From: an uncultured Pelagibacteraceae bacterium
GTDB taxonomy: Bacteria; Pseudomonadota; Alphaproteobacteria; Pelagibacterales; Pelagibacteraceae
Assembly (NCBI GenBank): GCA_902586485.1
Contig: CACIHO010000002.1
Span: forward strand, 122,871 to 186,870
Direction: 5' to 3'
DNA length: 64,000 nt
A program made the translations under genes and the position numbers. Shown here piece after piece: positions 1-9,548 of the stretch (its first letter is position 1; each line of letters begins with the position of its first letter). A model generated the notes under the pieces. It was not told the origin of the DNA. It saw only the letters and a program-made list of their open reading frames with translations, and ran no database searches.

Positions 1-1248
1 TTACTTGAAGCAGATGTCTCTTTGGATGTTGCAAAAGATTTTATTGAAAAAGTTAAGCCAAAAGCATTAGGCCAAGAGATAATAAGGTCTACCTCTCCTG
101 GGGATATGGTCGTTAAAATTGTTTATGATGAGCTTGTAGACTTATTAGGTGCAACAAATAATGAGATAAATTTAAACGCAGTACCACCCGTGCCAATGAT
201 GTTAGTTGGGTTACAAGGTTCTGGAAAAACAACAACAACAGCAAAATTAGCAAAATTTTTAGAAAATAATAAAAAGAAAAAAGTAATGATGGTCAGTCTA
301 GATATTTACAGACCAGCTGCACAAGAACAACTTAGATCTTTAGGAGAACAAAATAATATTTTAACTTTACCTATTATAGAAGGTCAGCAACCTGCTGATA
401 TTTGTAGAAGAGCAATAAGTGCTGCTAATTTAAATGGAGCTGAAATAATTTTATTTGATACTGCTGGTAGAACTCAAATCGATTTACAAATGATGAGTGA
501 AATTAAGCAAATTGAAGCTGTCATTAATCCAACAGAAACTTTCTTAGTTGCAGACTCTTTAACAGGTCAAGTTGCAGCTTCAGTGGCAAAAGAATTTAAA
601 AATACAGTTAATTTATCTGGAATTATTTTAACTAGGGCTGATGGTGATGCAAGAGGTGGAGCCGCAGTGAGTATGAAATATGTTTCAAACGTTCCAATCA
701 AATTTTTAGGGATAGGAGAAAAAATAGATAATCTTGAAGTTTTCCATCCAGATAGAATTGCAAACAGAATACTTGGTATGGGGGATATCGTATCCCTTGT
801 AGAAAAGGCAGCTCAAGATTTAGGAGAAGAAAATCTTAAAAAAGCAGAGGAAAATTTAAAAAAAGGTCAATTCTCTATGGAAGATTATTTATCTCAATTA
901 AGACAAATGAAAAAAATGGGTGGCATTGAGGGAATTATGTCTTTTATGCCAGGAGTTTCTAAAATTAAATCTCAAATGGATTCAGCGGGAATTGATGAAA
1001 GTATAATTACTAAAAATGAAGCTGTTATTTTATCAATGACAAAAAAAGAAAGAGAGAACCCAAAAATAATTGATGGTTCTAGAAAAAAAAGAATTGCTAA
1101 TGGCTCTGGCACAGATCCGGCCACTATCAATAAATTGCTTAAGCAATTTAAAATGATGTCTGAAATGATGAAAAAGATGTCAAAAGGAAATCTGAAAGGT
1201 ATGTCTGATAAAGGTATACCGCCAGAGCTATTTAACCAATTAAAGTAA
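1..1248 (+). CDS. ffh: Signal recognition particle protein Ffh (5' end outside window)
   Basis: SRP54-type GTPase that binds 4.5S RNA and signal sequences and delivers nascent membrane proteins to FtsY. The reading frame is open from base 1 (LLEADVSLDVAKDF), so the TTG at 22 in the ORF track is not the start; by comparison with E. coli Ffh about 37 N-terminal residues lie upstream of the window. Visible motifs are the P-loop GLQGSGKTTTTAKLA, the G3 box DTAGRTQID, the SRP-specific TRADGDARGGAA, and a methionine-rich M domain at the C-terminus (GGIEGIMSFMPG, MMSEMMKKMSK). It is followed after 12 bases by rpsP, as is usual in alphaproteobacteria. Identity is certain; only the start is missing. 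Confidence 0.97.
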   Translation, partial: LLEADVSLDVAKDFIEKVKPKALGQEIIRSTSPGDMVVKIVYDELVDLLGATNNEINLNAVPPVPMMLVGLQGSGKTTTTAKLAKFLENNKKKKVMMVSLDIYRPAAQEQLRSLGEQNNILTLPIIEGQQPADICRRAISAANLNGAEIILFDTAGRTQIDLQMMSEIKQIEAVINPTETFLVADSLTGQVAASVAKEFKNTVNLSGIILTRADGDARGGAAVSMKYVSNVPIKFLGIGEKIDNLEVFHPDRIANRILGMGDIVSLVEKAAQDLGEENLKKAEENLKKGQFSMEDYLSQLRQMKKMGGIEGIMSFMPGVSKIKSQMDSAGIDESIITKNEAVILSMTKKERENPKIIDGSRKKRIANGSGTDPATINKLLKQFKMMSEMMKKMSKGNLKGMSDKGIPPELFNQLK

Positions 1249-1260
1249 AAAGGAGAAGAA

Positions 1261-1722
1261 ATGTTAAAATTAAGATTATCAAGAGGTGGAACAAAAAAAC
1301 GTCCTGTTTATAAAGTTGTTGTTGCTGACAGTCGTTTTGCAAGAGATGGAAGATTTATAGAAAAGGTTGGTTTCTTTAATCCTCTATTACCAAAAGAGAA
1401 AAAAGAAAGAGTGGGCCTAGAAGCTGAGAGAATTAAATATTGGCTTGGTCAAGGAGCTCAACCAACAACTAGAGTAGCAAGAATTTTAGGTGAGAATGAA
1501 CTAATGCCTATGCCTGCAAATGGAAATAATCCAAATAAAGCAGTGCCAAAAAAAGAGAGAAATAAAAAAGAAGAGGATAATAAAGAAGCTCCTAAAGAAG
1601 AAGCTCCTAAAGCAGAAGCAGCTCCAGCAACAGAAGCCCCTAAGGAAGAAGCTCCTAAAGCAGAAGCAGCTCCAGCAGCAGAAGCTCCTAAGGAAGAAGC
1701 TTCAGCAGAGGAAAAAAAATAA
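1261..1722 (+). CDS. rpsP: 30S ribosomal protein S16 with Ala/Glu/Pro/Lys tail
   Basis: Small-subunit protein S16. The first ~80 residues are the normal S16 fold ([40 protein letters not shown]). At 153 residues it is nearly twice the core length because of a low-complexity tail from about residue 100, containing a 16-residue repeat [17 protein letters not shown]-terminal extensions of S16 occur in many alphaproteobacteria; this one matches the tail of L19 in the same cluster. A clear Shine-Dalgarno (AAAGGAG) lies 6-10 bases before the ATG. The next gene is trmD; the usual rimM between them is missing. Confidence 0.97.
   Translation: MLKLRLSRGGTKKRPVYKVVVADSRFARDGRFIEKVGFFNPLLPKEKKERVGLEAERIKYWLGQGAQPTTRVARILGENELMPMPANGNNPNKAVPKKERNKKEEDNKEAPKEEAPKAEAAPATEAPKEEAPKAEAAPAAEAPKEEASAEEKK
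1597..1711 (+). repeat. 48-bp in-frame tandem repeat in rpsP tail
   Basis: Two full units (1597-1644 and 1645-1692) and a degenerate partial third encode [16 protein letters not shown] / [16 protein letters not shown] / EEASAEE. The unit is a multiple of three, so copy number can change without a frameshift. The second unit matches 2878-2925 in rplS at 44 of 48 bases by my count. Confidence 0.9.
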
Positions 1723-1736
1723 TTTAAAGATTATTT

Positions 1737-2423
1737 ATGTGGCAAGCTCAAGTGTTTACACTGTATCCAGAGGTTTTTCCTGGTCCTTTATCTAAAGGAC
1801 TCTATGGAAAAGCTTTATCAAATAATTTATGGAAACTTAAAGTTGTAAATATAAGAGATGCAGCTGATGACAAACATAAAACAGTAGATGACACACCTTA
1901 TGGGGGTGGTTCAGGGATGTTGTTAAAAGCAGATGTTCTTGCAAAGTCTTTAGATGAAAATAAAAATGAGAGTGAGAGAATTTTATACTTATCGCCAAAA
2001 GGAAAAAAATTTGATCAAAATTTAGCAAAAGAGCTAGCTAGTGAAAAATCTCTGTCTTTAATTTGTGGTCATTTTGAAGGTGTGGACGAAAGAATACTTT
2101 CAACAAGAAATATTGAGGAAATTAGTATTGGAGATTACGTTTTGTCAGGCGGGGAGTCAGCTGCATATGTAGTTATAGATAGTATTTTAAGATTGCTGCC
2201 AGGTGTATTAGGAAATGAAAACTCTAAATTAGATGAAACCTTTGAAAATGGTCTTCTAGAGTATCCTCAGTATACAAAACCTCAAATTTGGGAGGAAAAA
2301 GCTGTGCCAGACGTGTTATTATCAGGTGATCATAATAAAATTAAACACTGGCGTTTATCTCAATCTGAGGCTATAACACGCGACCGAAGACCAGATTTAT
2401 GGGAAAAATATAAGAAGAATTAA
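1737..2423 (+). CDS. trmD: tRNA (guanine-N1-)-methyltransferase TrmD
   Basis: Methylates G37 at N1 in tRNAs that read CNN codons, preventing +1 frameshifting; SPOUT-family enzyme using SAM through a trefoil knot. The knot signature is visible as [25 protein letters not shown], with [11 protein letters not shown] before it and the conserved C-terminal RDRRPDLW. Length 228 is close to the usual ~230-250. It starts 14 bases after rpsP and ends one base before the ORF-track start of rplS, so it belongs to the same transcript. rimM, normally found just upstream, is absent. Confidence 0.96.
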   Translation: MWQAQVFTLYPEVFPGPLSKGLYGKALSNNLWKLKVVNIRDAADDKHKTVDDTPYGGGSGMLLKADVLAKSLDENKNESERILYLSPKGKKFDQNLAKELASEKSLSLICGHFEGVDERILSTRNIEEISIGDYVLSGGESAAYVVIDSILRLLPGVLGNENSKLDETFENGLLEYPQYTKPQIWEEKAVPDVLLSGDHNKIKHWRLSQSEAITRDRRPDLWEKYKKN

Positions 2424-2439
2424 CTTGATAAATATTAAC

Positions 2440-3015
2440 ATGAAAACAATTGAAGAAATAAACCAGCATAACGTAAACAAAATTCTTTCAGAAAAAAAAA
2501 TTCCAGAATTTTATCCTGGAGACGTTGTTAAAGTTGGTGTGAGAATTACCGAGGGTAAAAAAGAAAGAATTCAATATTTTGAGGGAGTGTGTATTGCTAA
2601 AAAAAGCAGAGACTTAAACTCATCTTTTACGGTTAGAAAGATTTCATTTGGAGAGGGTGTTGAGAGAACTTTTCCTTTATTTGGAACTTTAATTGACTCA
2701 ATTAAGGTTATTAGATCAGGTAAAGTAAGAAGAGCAAAACTTTATTATTTAAGAGACAGAACTGGTAAATCAGCAAGGATTGCAGAAAAAATTAGAAAAA
2801 AAATTGGTATTGATATTGAGGCAAAACCAGAGACAGTTACTGAGGAAAATGTAGCTCCTGCAGTAGAAGCAACAAAAGAAGAAGCTCCTAAAGCAGAAGC
2901 AGCACCAGTAGCAGAGGCTCCTAAAGCAGAAGCAGCACCTAAAGAAGAGGCGGCTCCAGCAGCAGAGGCTCCTAAAGAAGAACAAAAATCAGAAAGCTCT
3001 ACAGAAAAAAAATAA
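2440..3015 (+). CDS. rplS: 50S ribosomal protein L19 with Ala/Glu/Pro/Lys tail
   Basis: Large-subunit protein L19 at the 30S-50S interface. The core is the first ~115 residues ([70 protein letters not shown]). I place the start at the ATG at 2440 ([12 protein letters not shown]), which matches the family N-terminus; the ORF track begins at a TTG 15 bases earlier. A tail of about 70 residues ([21 protein letters not shown]...) follows, of the same type as in S16. leuC follows after 11 bases. Confidence 0.95.
   Translation: MKTIEEINQHNVNKILSEKKIPEFYPGDVVKVGVRITEGKKERIQYFEGVCIAKKSRDLNSSFTVRKISFGEGVERTFPLFGTLIDSIKVIRSGKVRRAKLYYLRDRTGKSARIAEKIRKKIGIDIEAKPETVTEENVAPAVEATKEEAPKAEAAPVAEAPKAEAAPKEEAAPAAEAPKEEQKSESSTEKK
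2878..2985 (+). repeat. A/E/P/K repeat in rplS tail, related to the rpsP repeat
   Basis: Encodes [35 protein letters not shown]. Its first 48 bases share a 26-base identical block (starting gaagaagctcctaaagcag) with the rpsP repeat and differ at only four positions overall, so the two tails are related at the DNA level as well as in amino-acid composition. Confidence 0.85.
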
Positions 3016-3026
3016 TTTTTTTTTCA

Positions 3027-4430
3027 ATGTCTACAACATTATACGATAAAATTTGGAACGATCATCTAGTTGACCAACAAGATGATGGCACATCTTTACT
3101 TTTTGTAGATAGACATTTAATTCATGAGGTGACAAGCCCCCAAGCTTTTGAAGGATTAAGAAATTCTAACAGAAAAGTTAGACATCCAAATTTAACTTTA
3201 GCAGTTGCAGATCATAATGTTCCAACAACTGACAGATCAAAAGGTATTTCAGATGAAGAATCAAAAATTCAAGTAGATACTTTAGAGGCAAATTGTAAAG
3301 AATTCGGTGTTCAGTTATTTGGTATGGATGATAAGAGGCAAGGTATCGTTCATATTATTGGACCTGAACAAGGTTTTACTCAACCAGGTACAGTTATTGT
3401 TTGTGGAGATAGTCATACCGCAACGCATGGAGCATTTGGTGCTTTAGCATTTGGAATAGGAACTTCAGAAGTTGAGCATGTTTTAGCAACCCAAACACTA
3501 GTTCAGAAGAAAGCTAAAAATTTTAGAATTAATGTTAACGGTGAACTTCCTTTAGGAGTTACTTCTAAAGATGTAATACTTCAAATAATTGGAAAAATAG
3601 GTACAGCAGGTGGAACAGGATCTGTTGTGGAATATGCTGGAGATTTAATAAGATCTTTAAGTGTTGAGCAAAGAATGACTATTTGCAATATGACAATTGA
3701 AGGTGGTGCAAGAGCAGGATTAATTGCACCAGATGAAAAAATTTTTGAATATTTAAAAGGAAAACCAATGTCACCAAAAAGTGAAAATTGGGATAAAGCT
3801 TTGAACTATTGGGAAACTTTAAAAACAGATTCTGATGCTAGTTTTGATAAAGAAATTAGCCTTAATGCAAATGAAATTTTGCCTATGATTACATGGGGTA
3901 CATCACCGCAAGATGTAATAACAATTGATGGAAAAGTTCCAAATCCAAATAATGAGACTGATGAAGATAAAAAAAATTCAATTGAAAGAGCTTTAAAGTA
4001 TATGGGTTTAAAACCTGACATGGCAGCCACAGATATAAAAATAGATAAAGTATTTATTGGTAGTTGTACTAATGGCAGAATAGAAGATTTGAGAGAAGCA
4101 GCAAAAATCGTAAAAGATAAAAAAGTATCATCGCATGTTAATGCTATAGTAGTTCCAGGCTCAGGCTTAGTTAAAGAACAAGCAGAGCAAGAAGGACTAG
4201 ATAAAATTTTTGTTAGCTCAGGGTTTGAATGGAGAGAACCAGGTTGCTCTATGTGTTTAGCGATGAATGCCGATAAATTAAAACCAGAAGAAAGATGCGC
4301 CTCTACATCAAATAGAAATTTTGAGGGAAGACAAGGTAGAGGTGGTAGAACTCATCTAGTTAGTCCAGGAATGGCTGCAGCAGCTGCAATTTCAGGTAAT
4401 TTAGATGATGTCAGAAAGTATCAAAATTAA
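3027..4430 (+). CDS. leuC: 3-isopropylmalate dehydratase large subunit LeuC
   Basis: Aconitase-family large subunit that, with LeuD, isomerises 2-isopropylmalate to 3-isopropylmalate in leucine synthesis. The three [4Fe-4S]-binding cysteines are visible in [12 protein letters not shown] and [10 protein letters not shown]; the family motifs [13 protein letters not shown] and [14 protein letters not shown] are intact. Length 467 is normal. The N-terminus [15 protein letters not shown] fits the family. The next gene, leuD, begins at the base directly after the stop codon. Confidence 0.97.
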   Translation: MSTTLYDKIWNDHLVDQQDDGTSLLFVDRHLIHEVTSPQAFEGLRNSNRKVRHPNLTLAVADHNVPTTDRSKGISDEESKIQVDTLEANCKEFGVQLFGMDDKRQGIVHIIGPEQGFTQPGTVIVCGDSHTATHGAFGALAFGIGTSEVEHVLATQTLVQKKAKNFRINVNGELPLGVTSKDVILQIIGKIGTAGGTGSVVEYAGDLIRSLSVEQRMTICNMTIEGGARAGLIAPDEKIFEYLKGKPMSPKSENWDKALNYWETLKTDSDASFDKEISLNANEILPMITWGTSPQDVITIDGKVPNPNNETDEDKKNSIERALKYMGLKPDMAATDIKIDKVFIGSCTNGRIEDLREAAKIVKDKKVSSHVNAIVVPGSGLVKEQAEQEGLDKIFVSSGFEWREPGCSMCLAMNADKLKPEERCASTSNRNFEGRQGRGGRTHLVSPGMAAAAAISGNLDDVRKYQN

Positions 4431-5036
4431 ATGCAAAAATTTAATAAATTAAAAAGTATCCCAGCTTATTTACCAATTGTAAATATTGATACAGATATGA
4501 TAATTCCAAAGCAGTTTTTAAAAACTATCAAAAGAACTGGTCTAGGAAAAAATTTATTTTTTGAAATGAGATATGATGATCAAGGCAAAGAAATAAATGA
4601 TTTTGTGTTAAACAAAGATCCATTTAATCAATCTAAAATTTTAATTGCTGGAAAAAACTTTGGATGTGGTTCATCAAGAGAACATGCTCCTTGGGCTTTA
4701 TTAGATTTTGGAATTACTTGTGTGATAAGCTCAAGTTATGCAGATATTTTTTTTAGTAATTGTTTTAAAAATGGAATTTTGCCTATAATCCTTGAAGAAG
4801 AAAAGATAAAAGAGCTATCTGAATACGCAAATAGACAAGAAGAAATCTCTATTGATTTGAATGAAGAAAAAATAGTTTATGGAAATAATGAGCTAAAATT
4901 TGAAGTTGATCCATTTAAGAAAAAATGTTTGTTAGAAGGGCTTGATGATATCGCTTTATCACTAAAAAAATCAGAAAAAATAGAAAAGTTTGAAACAAAT
5001 TTAAAAAACGAAAAGCCTTGGGTATTTAATGATTAA
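4431..5036 (+). CDS. leuD: 3-isopropylmalate dehydratase small subunit LeuD
   Basis: Swivel-domain partner of LeuC. Diagnostic motifs are [14 protein letters not shown] near the start and [15 protein letters not shown] around residue 80, which supply substrate-binding residues. Length 201 is typical. It abuts leuC with no spacer and overlaps leuB by 8 bases, so the three leu genes are likely translationally coupled. Confidence 0.97.
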   Translation: MQKFNKLKSIPAYLPIVNIDTDMIIPKQFLKTIKRTGLGKNLFFEMRYDDQGKEINDFVLNKDPFNQSKILIAGKNFGCGSSREHAPWALLDFGITCVISSSYADIFFSNCFKNGILPIILEEEKIKELSEYANRQEEISIDLNEEKIVYGNNELKFEVDPFKKKCLLEGLDDIALSLKKSEKIEKFETNLKNEKPWVFND

Positions 5037-6135
5037 AGTAAAAAAAAGAAAAATACTTTTACTTCCTGGTGATGGTATTGGTCCAGAGGTAATAACTGAG
5101 GTAAAAAAAATCATTAACTGGTTTAATGATAAAAAATCTTTAGATTTTGAAATTGATCAGGAGCTAGTTGGTGGTTGTTCTTATGATAAACATGGCACCC
5201 CAATCACTGATGAGGTTTTTTATAAAGCACTAGAAAGTGAAGTAATTATGCTTGGAGCAGTTGGTGGTCCTACATGGGATAACCTAGAATTTTCCAAAAA
5301 ACCAGAAAGAGCATTATTAAAACTTAGGAAAGAATTAAAGCTTTTTGCAAACTTAAGGCCTGCAATTTGTTTTAAACAATTAGTCGATGCTTCAACCCTT
5401 AAGCCAGAGGTAGTTTCAGGACTAGATATAATGATAGTAAGAGAGTTAACGGGTGGAATATATTTTGGTGAACCTAGAGGAATAAAGCCAATTGAAAATG
5501 GTGAAAGAAAAGGAATTAATACTCATACATATACAACTAGTGAAATTACAAGAGTAGCTAGAGTTGCTTTTGATTTAGCAAGAAAAAGATCAAACAAAGT
5601 TACATCATGTGAAAAGTCAAATGTAATGGAAGCCGGACAATTATGGAAAGAAGAAGTTAAAGAACTTCATGAAAAAGAATACAAAGATGTAGAGTTAAGC
5701 CATATGTTAGCAGATAACTGCGCAATGCAACTTTTAAGAAACCCAAAGCAATTTGATGTAATTGTAACCGATAATTTATTTGGGGATATGCTGTCTGATC
5801 AAGCTTCGATGTTAACTGGATCTTTAGGTCTTTTGCCGTCAGCGTCTTTGGGTGCAAAAAATAAAGATGGTGAGATGAGAGCAATGTATGAGCCAATACA
5901 TGGATCGGCTCCTGATATAGCTGGACAAGGTATTGCAAATCCAATAGCTTCTATTTTAAGTTTTGCTATGGCTTTAAGGTACTCTTTAGATCTTGATAAA
6001 GAAGCAGATGATTTAGAAAAGGCAGTTCAAGATGTTCTAAATGATGGATTAAGAACAAAAGACATAATGTCAGAAGGCATGAAAGAAACGTCTACTTCAG
6101 CAATGGGTGATGCGATAATTTCAAAATTGCAATAA
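5029..6135 (+). CDS. leuB: 3-isopropylmalate dehydrogenase LeuB
   Basis: NAD-dependent beta-decarboxylating dehydrogenase that converts 3-isopropylmalate to 2-oxoisocaproate. Motifs: [11 protein letters not shown] at the N-terminus, [14 protein letters not shown], the metal-binding [15 protein letters not shown], and the NAD-site [19 protein letters not shown]. Length 368 is normal. It overlaps the end of leuD by 8 bases. In many alphaproteobacteria asd follows; here a DMSP gene cluster intervenes. Confidence 0.97.
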   Translation: MIKVKKRKILLLPGDGIGPEVITEVKKIINWFNDKKSLDFEIDQELVGGCSYDKHGTPITDEVFYKALESEVIMLGAVGGPTWDNLEFSKKPERALLKLRKELKLFANLRPAICFKQLVDASTLKPEVVSGLDIMIVRELTGGIYFGEPRGIKPIENGERKGINTHTYTTSEITRVARVAFDLARKRSNKVTSCEKSNVMEAGQLWKEEVKELHEKEYKDVELSHMLADNCAMQLLRNPKQFDVIVTDNLFGDMLSDQASMLTGSLGLLPSASLGAKNKDGEMRAMYEPIHGSAPDIAGQGIANPIASILSFAMALRYSLDLDKEADDLEKAVQDVLNDGLRTKDIMSEGMKETSTSAMGDAIISKLQ

Positions 6136-6161
6136 AACTAGAATTATTTTAAGGTTTAAAT

Positions 6162-7925
6162 ATGCCAAGTTATACAGCTCCAGTAAAAGACATGATGTTT
6201 CTCTTTGAAAAATTAAGAGACAATAAAAATTATAATGAACTTGAAAAATATAATGAAGTTAGTTCAGATCTAGTGAAAGATATTTTAGAGGAAGCAGCCA
6301 AGATAAATCAAAATTTAATTTTACCTCTTGCTAAATCAGGAGATGAAAATCCAGCGGTTTTAGAAAATGGTGTTGTCAGAACACCCCCAGGCTACAAAGA
6401 AGCGTATCAAAAGTATATTGAGGATGGTTGGACTTCATTGTCTTGTGATCCAAAATATGGAGGTCAAGGAATGCCAAAAACAGTAAGTGCATTTTTTGAT
6501 GAAATGCTATCTTCAGCAAGCTTGTCATTTAAATTATATAGTGAACTAAGTATTGGTGCTTATAATTGTATCAATCATCATGCCTCTGATGAAATTAAAA
6601 ATAAATATTTACCAAAGATTGTAGAAGGTAAGTGGAGTGGTACAATGTGTTTAACAGAACCAGTCTGTGGTACCGACCTTGGCTTGTTAAAAACTAAAGC
6701 AATTAAACAATCAGATAATACTTATAAAATTAGTGGTCAAAAAATATTCATAACTTCAGGAGACCATGATTTAACCGAAAATATTATTCACTTAGTTTTG
6801 GCAAGATCACCAGACTCTCCATCTGGTACTAAGGGAATTAGTTTATTTTTAGTTCCAAAATATATTGTTAACCAGGATGGTAGTATTGGTCCAAGAAATG
6901 GAATTTCAACTGGATCAATTGAGAGTAAGATGGGTATTAAAGGTTCAGCAACTTGTGTTTTAAATTTTGATGATGCAACTGGTTACATGATTGGTAACAA
7001 AGATAAAGGTCTTAGTGCAATGTTCACAATGATGAATTTAGAGCGAATAGTTGTAGGCATTCAAGGTTTAGGTATTTCTGAAATTGCTTATCAAAATTCA
7101 CTTTCTTACGCAAAAGAAAGAAAGCAAGGAAAAACAAATAATTCAAAATCTAATAATGGTGCAGATTTTATAATTGATCATGCAGACATTAGAAGAACTT
7201 TACTTAATATGAAATCAATAATTGAGGGTGAAAGAGCATTATGTTTTTGGCTTTCTCAACAAACAGAAGTAAGTCTTTATCATCCAGACGAAAAAATTAA
7301 ACAAGCTGCTTTAGATTACGTTTCATTAATGACGCCTGTGGTTAAATCACTTTTTACAGATTTAGCTATGGAAATTACTAGCGATGCAATGCAGATACAT
7401 GGAGGATATGGATATACTAGAGACCAAGGTATTGAGCAATTATATCGAGATAATCGTATTACCCCAATTTATGAAGGAACAAATTCCGTACAGGCTGCAG
7501 ATTTAGTATTTAGAAAATTATCTAACAAAAAAGGCGATGTTATAAATAAGTTTTTAGAAATGATTAAATCTGAATGTGAGAGCAAAAATGAAAAAGTAAA
7601 AACATTTTCTAAAGAATTAAACCATTATTTAGATATTTTATCCAAATTCACAGATTGGATAAATGATAAAAATAAAATTGAAAAGGATGATGTTAGTGCT
7701 GCAGCAAATGATTATTTAAAAAGCTTAGGTTATGTTTCAATTGCTTATGCTTGGATTAAAATTTTAGAGGTTAGTTTTAATGATTTTAATACAAATAAAG
7801 AATTTTATAGTGATAAAATAAATACAGCTAAATTTTATTTTGATAAGGTATTACCTCGGGCTGAGTATCATTACAAATCAGCAATCTCGGGAAGCTCAAA
7901 TATAATGAATTTTAAGTTTAATTAA
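6162..7925 (+). CDS. dmdC: 3-(methylthio)propanoyl-CoA dehydrogenase DmdC (acyl-CoA dehydrogenase)
   Basis: FAD-dependent acyl-CoA dehydrogenase of the long (~590 residue) subfamily; expected to oxidise 3-methylthiopropanoyl-CoA to methylthioacryloyl-CoA. It starts MPSYTAPVKDMMFL, like other DmdC proteins. It shows MCLTEPVCGTDLG in the middle domain, MQIHGGYGYTRDQGIEQLYRDNRI, and IYEGTNSVQAADL, whose Glu is the predicted catalytic base, then a C-terminal helical extension of ~130 residues typical of this subfamily. The neighbourhood (dmdB overlapping by one base, dmdA two genes on) supports DmdC rather than a general fatty-acid enzyme. Substrate is inferred from family and context. Confidence 0.88.
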   Translation: MPSYTAPVKDMMFLFEKLRDNKNYNELEKYNEVSSDLVKDILEEAAKINQNLILPLAKSGDENPAVLENGVVRTPPGYKEAYQKYIEDGWTSLSCDPKYGGQGMPKTVSAFFDEMLSSASLSFKLYSELSIGAYNCINHHASDEIKNKYLPKIVEGKWSGTMCLTEPVCGTDLGLLKTKAIKQSDNTYKISGQKIFITSGDHDLTENIIHLVLARSPDSPSGTKGISLFLVPKYIVNQDGSIGPRNGISTGSIESKMGIKGSATCVLNFDDATGYMIGNKDKGLSAMFTMMNLERIVVGIQGLGISEIAYQNSLSYAKERKQGKTNNSKSNNGADFIIDHADIRRTLLNMKSIIEGERALCFWLSQQTEVSLYHPDEKIKQAALDYVSLMTPVVKSLFTDLAMEITSDAMQIHGGYGYTRDQGIEQLYRDNRITPIYEGTNSVQAADLVFRKLSNKKGDVINKFLEMIKSECESKNEKVKTFSKELNHYLDILSKFTDWINDKNKIEKDDVSAAANDYLKSLGYVSIAYAWIKILEVSFNDFNTNKEFYSDKINTAKFYFDKVLPRAEYHYKSAISGSSNIMNFKFN

Positions 7926-9541
7926 TGAGCCATTACGATACAAATTTAGATAAAAATAAAGCAAATCACGTACCCCTCACTCCCTTAACTTTTTTAAAAA
8001 GAGCAAAAGAAATCTACCCAAATTATGAGGCTATAATATATGAAGAAAGAAATTATACCTGGGCTGAAGTTTATAAAAGAGTTGTAAAATTTGCTAGTGC
8101 ATTGACAAAAATAGGTATTAAAAAAGGTGACACGGTTTCATTCTTAGCTTTCAATACACCAGAGATTTTTGAAGCACACTACTCTGTACCTATGACTGGT
8201 GCAGTTCTTAATACGATAAATATAAGATTAGATGCCAAAACAATTTCCTATATTTTAGATCATAGCGAGGCAAAAGTGTTAGTTGTGGATAGACAACTTC
8301 ATGGAGAAGTAAAAAAAGCATTAAAAAATCTTAATAAAAAAATAACTATTATTGACATAAACGATAAATATGCTGACCAATCAAAATTGGAAAAAATTGG
8401 TGATTTAGAATATGAAAGTTTTTTAAATACAGGTGATGAAAATTACCAATGGCAAATGCCCGAAGATGAGTGGCAAGCTATATCACTAAGTTATACATCA
8501 GGTACTACAGGAAATCCCAAAGGTGTTGTCTATCATCATAGGGGAGCATATTTAATGTCTACAGGAAGCTCGGTTGCTTGGAATATGCCAAATAGATTAA
8601 ATTTTTTAACAGTTGTTCCAATGTTCCATTGCAATGGCTGGTGTTATCCATGGACTGTGCCGATGCTAAACGGAAGAACAATATGTTTAAGAAATATAGA
8701 TATTAAAAAAATTTTTGAACTTATTGATAAATATGAAATCACTCATTTTGGTGGTGCTCCAATAGTATTGAATATGATTACTGGAGCCCCAGAAAGTGAT
8801 AAGAAAAAATTAAAACAAAAAGTTTATGTTTTAACTGCTGGTGCTCCTCCACCAAGTATAATTTTTAAAAAAATGAGAGCTCTCGGATTTGAAGTAATGC
8901 ATGTATATGGTTTAACAGAAACTTATGGGCATGTAACTCTGTGTGCCTGGAATGATGAGTGGAATAATTTCGATGAAGAAAAACAAAACGAGATTAAAGC
9001 AAGACAAGGTGTAAAGTATCCTAATACGGAAGGTGTCGTTGTTTTAGACCCTGAGACAATGAAAGAAGTTCCTAGAGACGGAAAGACAATCGGTGAAATC
9101 ATGATTAGAGGAAATGTCGTAATGAAGGGATATTTCAAAGATAAAGAGGCTACCGAAAAAGCCATGAAAGATGGTTGGTTTCACAGTGGTGATTTAGCTG
9201 TAATGCATTCTGATGGCTATATTAAAATACAAGATAGATCAAAAGATATAATTATTTCTGGAGGAGAAAATATTTCTTCAATTGAAATTGAAAATACTTT
9301 ATCCAAACACCCATCCGTTTCGATTGCTGCGGTTGTTGCAAAACCAGACGAAAAATGGGGTGAAGTGCCATGTGCATTTATTGAAGTGGTTAAAGACAAA
9401 CCAGTTAGCGAGAAAGAATTAATTGATTTTTGTAAAGAAACTTTAGCAGGCTTTAAAGTTCCAAAAAAGGTTGTTTTTTGTGAGTTACCAAAAACCTCAA
9501 CAGGTAAAATACAAAAATTTGAACTGAGAAAACAAGTTTAG
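7925..9541 (+). CDS. dmdB: 3-methylthiopropanoate CoA ligase DmdB (AMP-forming)
   Basis: ANL-superfamily acyl-CoA synthetase; predicted to activate the methylthiopropanoate released by DmdA to its CoA thioester. The AMP-binding P-loop YTSGTTGNPKGVVYHH, the A5 motif YGLTETYGHV, the hinge region SGDLAVMHSDGYIKIQDRSKDIIISGGENISS and the C-terminal catalytic lysine in PKTSTGKIQKFELRK are all present. Length 538 fits. The ATG overlaps the dmdC stop (TAATG). It belongs to the medium-chain acyl-CoA ligase group, which has several substrates; the assignment rests on the dmd context. Confidence 0.87.
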   Translation: MSHYDTNLDKNKANHVPLTPLTFLKRAKEIYPNYEAIIYEERNYTWAEVYKRVVKFASALTKIGIKKGDTVSFLAFNTPEIFEAHYSVPMTGAVLNTINIRLDAKTISYILDHSEAKVLVVDRQLHGEVKKALKNLNKKITIIDINDKYADQSKLEKIGDLEYESFLNTGDENYQWQMPEDEWQAISLSYTSGTTGNPKGVVYHHRGAYLMSTGSSVAWNMPNRLNFLTVVPMFHCNGWCYPWTVPMLNGRTICLRNIDIKKIFELIDKYEITHFGGAPIVLNMITGAPESDKKKLKQKVYVLTAGAPPPSIIFKKMRALGFEVMHVYGLTETYGHVTLCAWNDEWNNFDEEKQNEIKARQGVKYPNTEGVVVLDPETMKEVPRDGKTIGEIMIRGNVVMKGYFKDKEATEKAMKDGWFHSGDLAVMHSDGYIKIQDRSKDIIISGGENISSIEIENTLSKHPSVSIAAVVAKPDEKWGEVPCAFIEVVKDKPVSEKELIDFCKETLAGFKVPKKVVFCELPKTSTGKIQKFELRKQV

Positions 9542-9548
9542 GTAATTT

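Noticed and set aside
1520-1795. 91-residue plus-strand ORF ([12 protein letters not shown]...) over the rpsP tail
   Set aside because: It is the shifted frame of the 48-base repeat (Lys/Leu/Gln runs) and overlaps rpsP and trmD; no independent start signal.
1837-2028. Minus-strand ORFs under trmD, rplS (2770-2985), leuC, leuB and others in the track
   Set aside because: All lie inside well-supported genes on the other strand, are Phe/Ser/Leu-rich antisense frames of AT-rich coding DNA, and match no family I recognise.
6162-9541. Ordinary fatty-acid beta-oxidation pair (fadE/fadD)
   Set aside because: The dehydrogenase belongs to the DmdC-length subfamily and both genes are coupled to dmdA; no other beta-oxidation genes are present.
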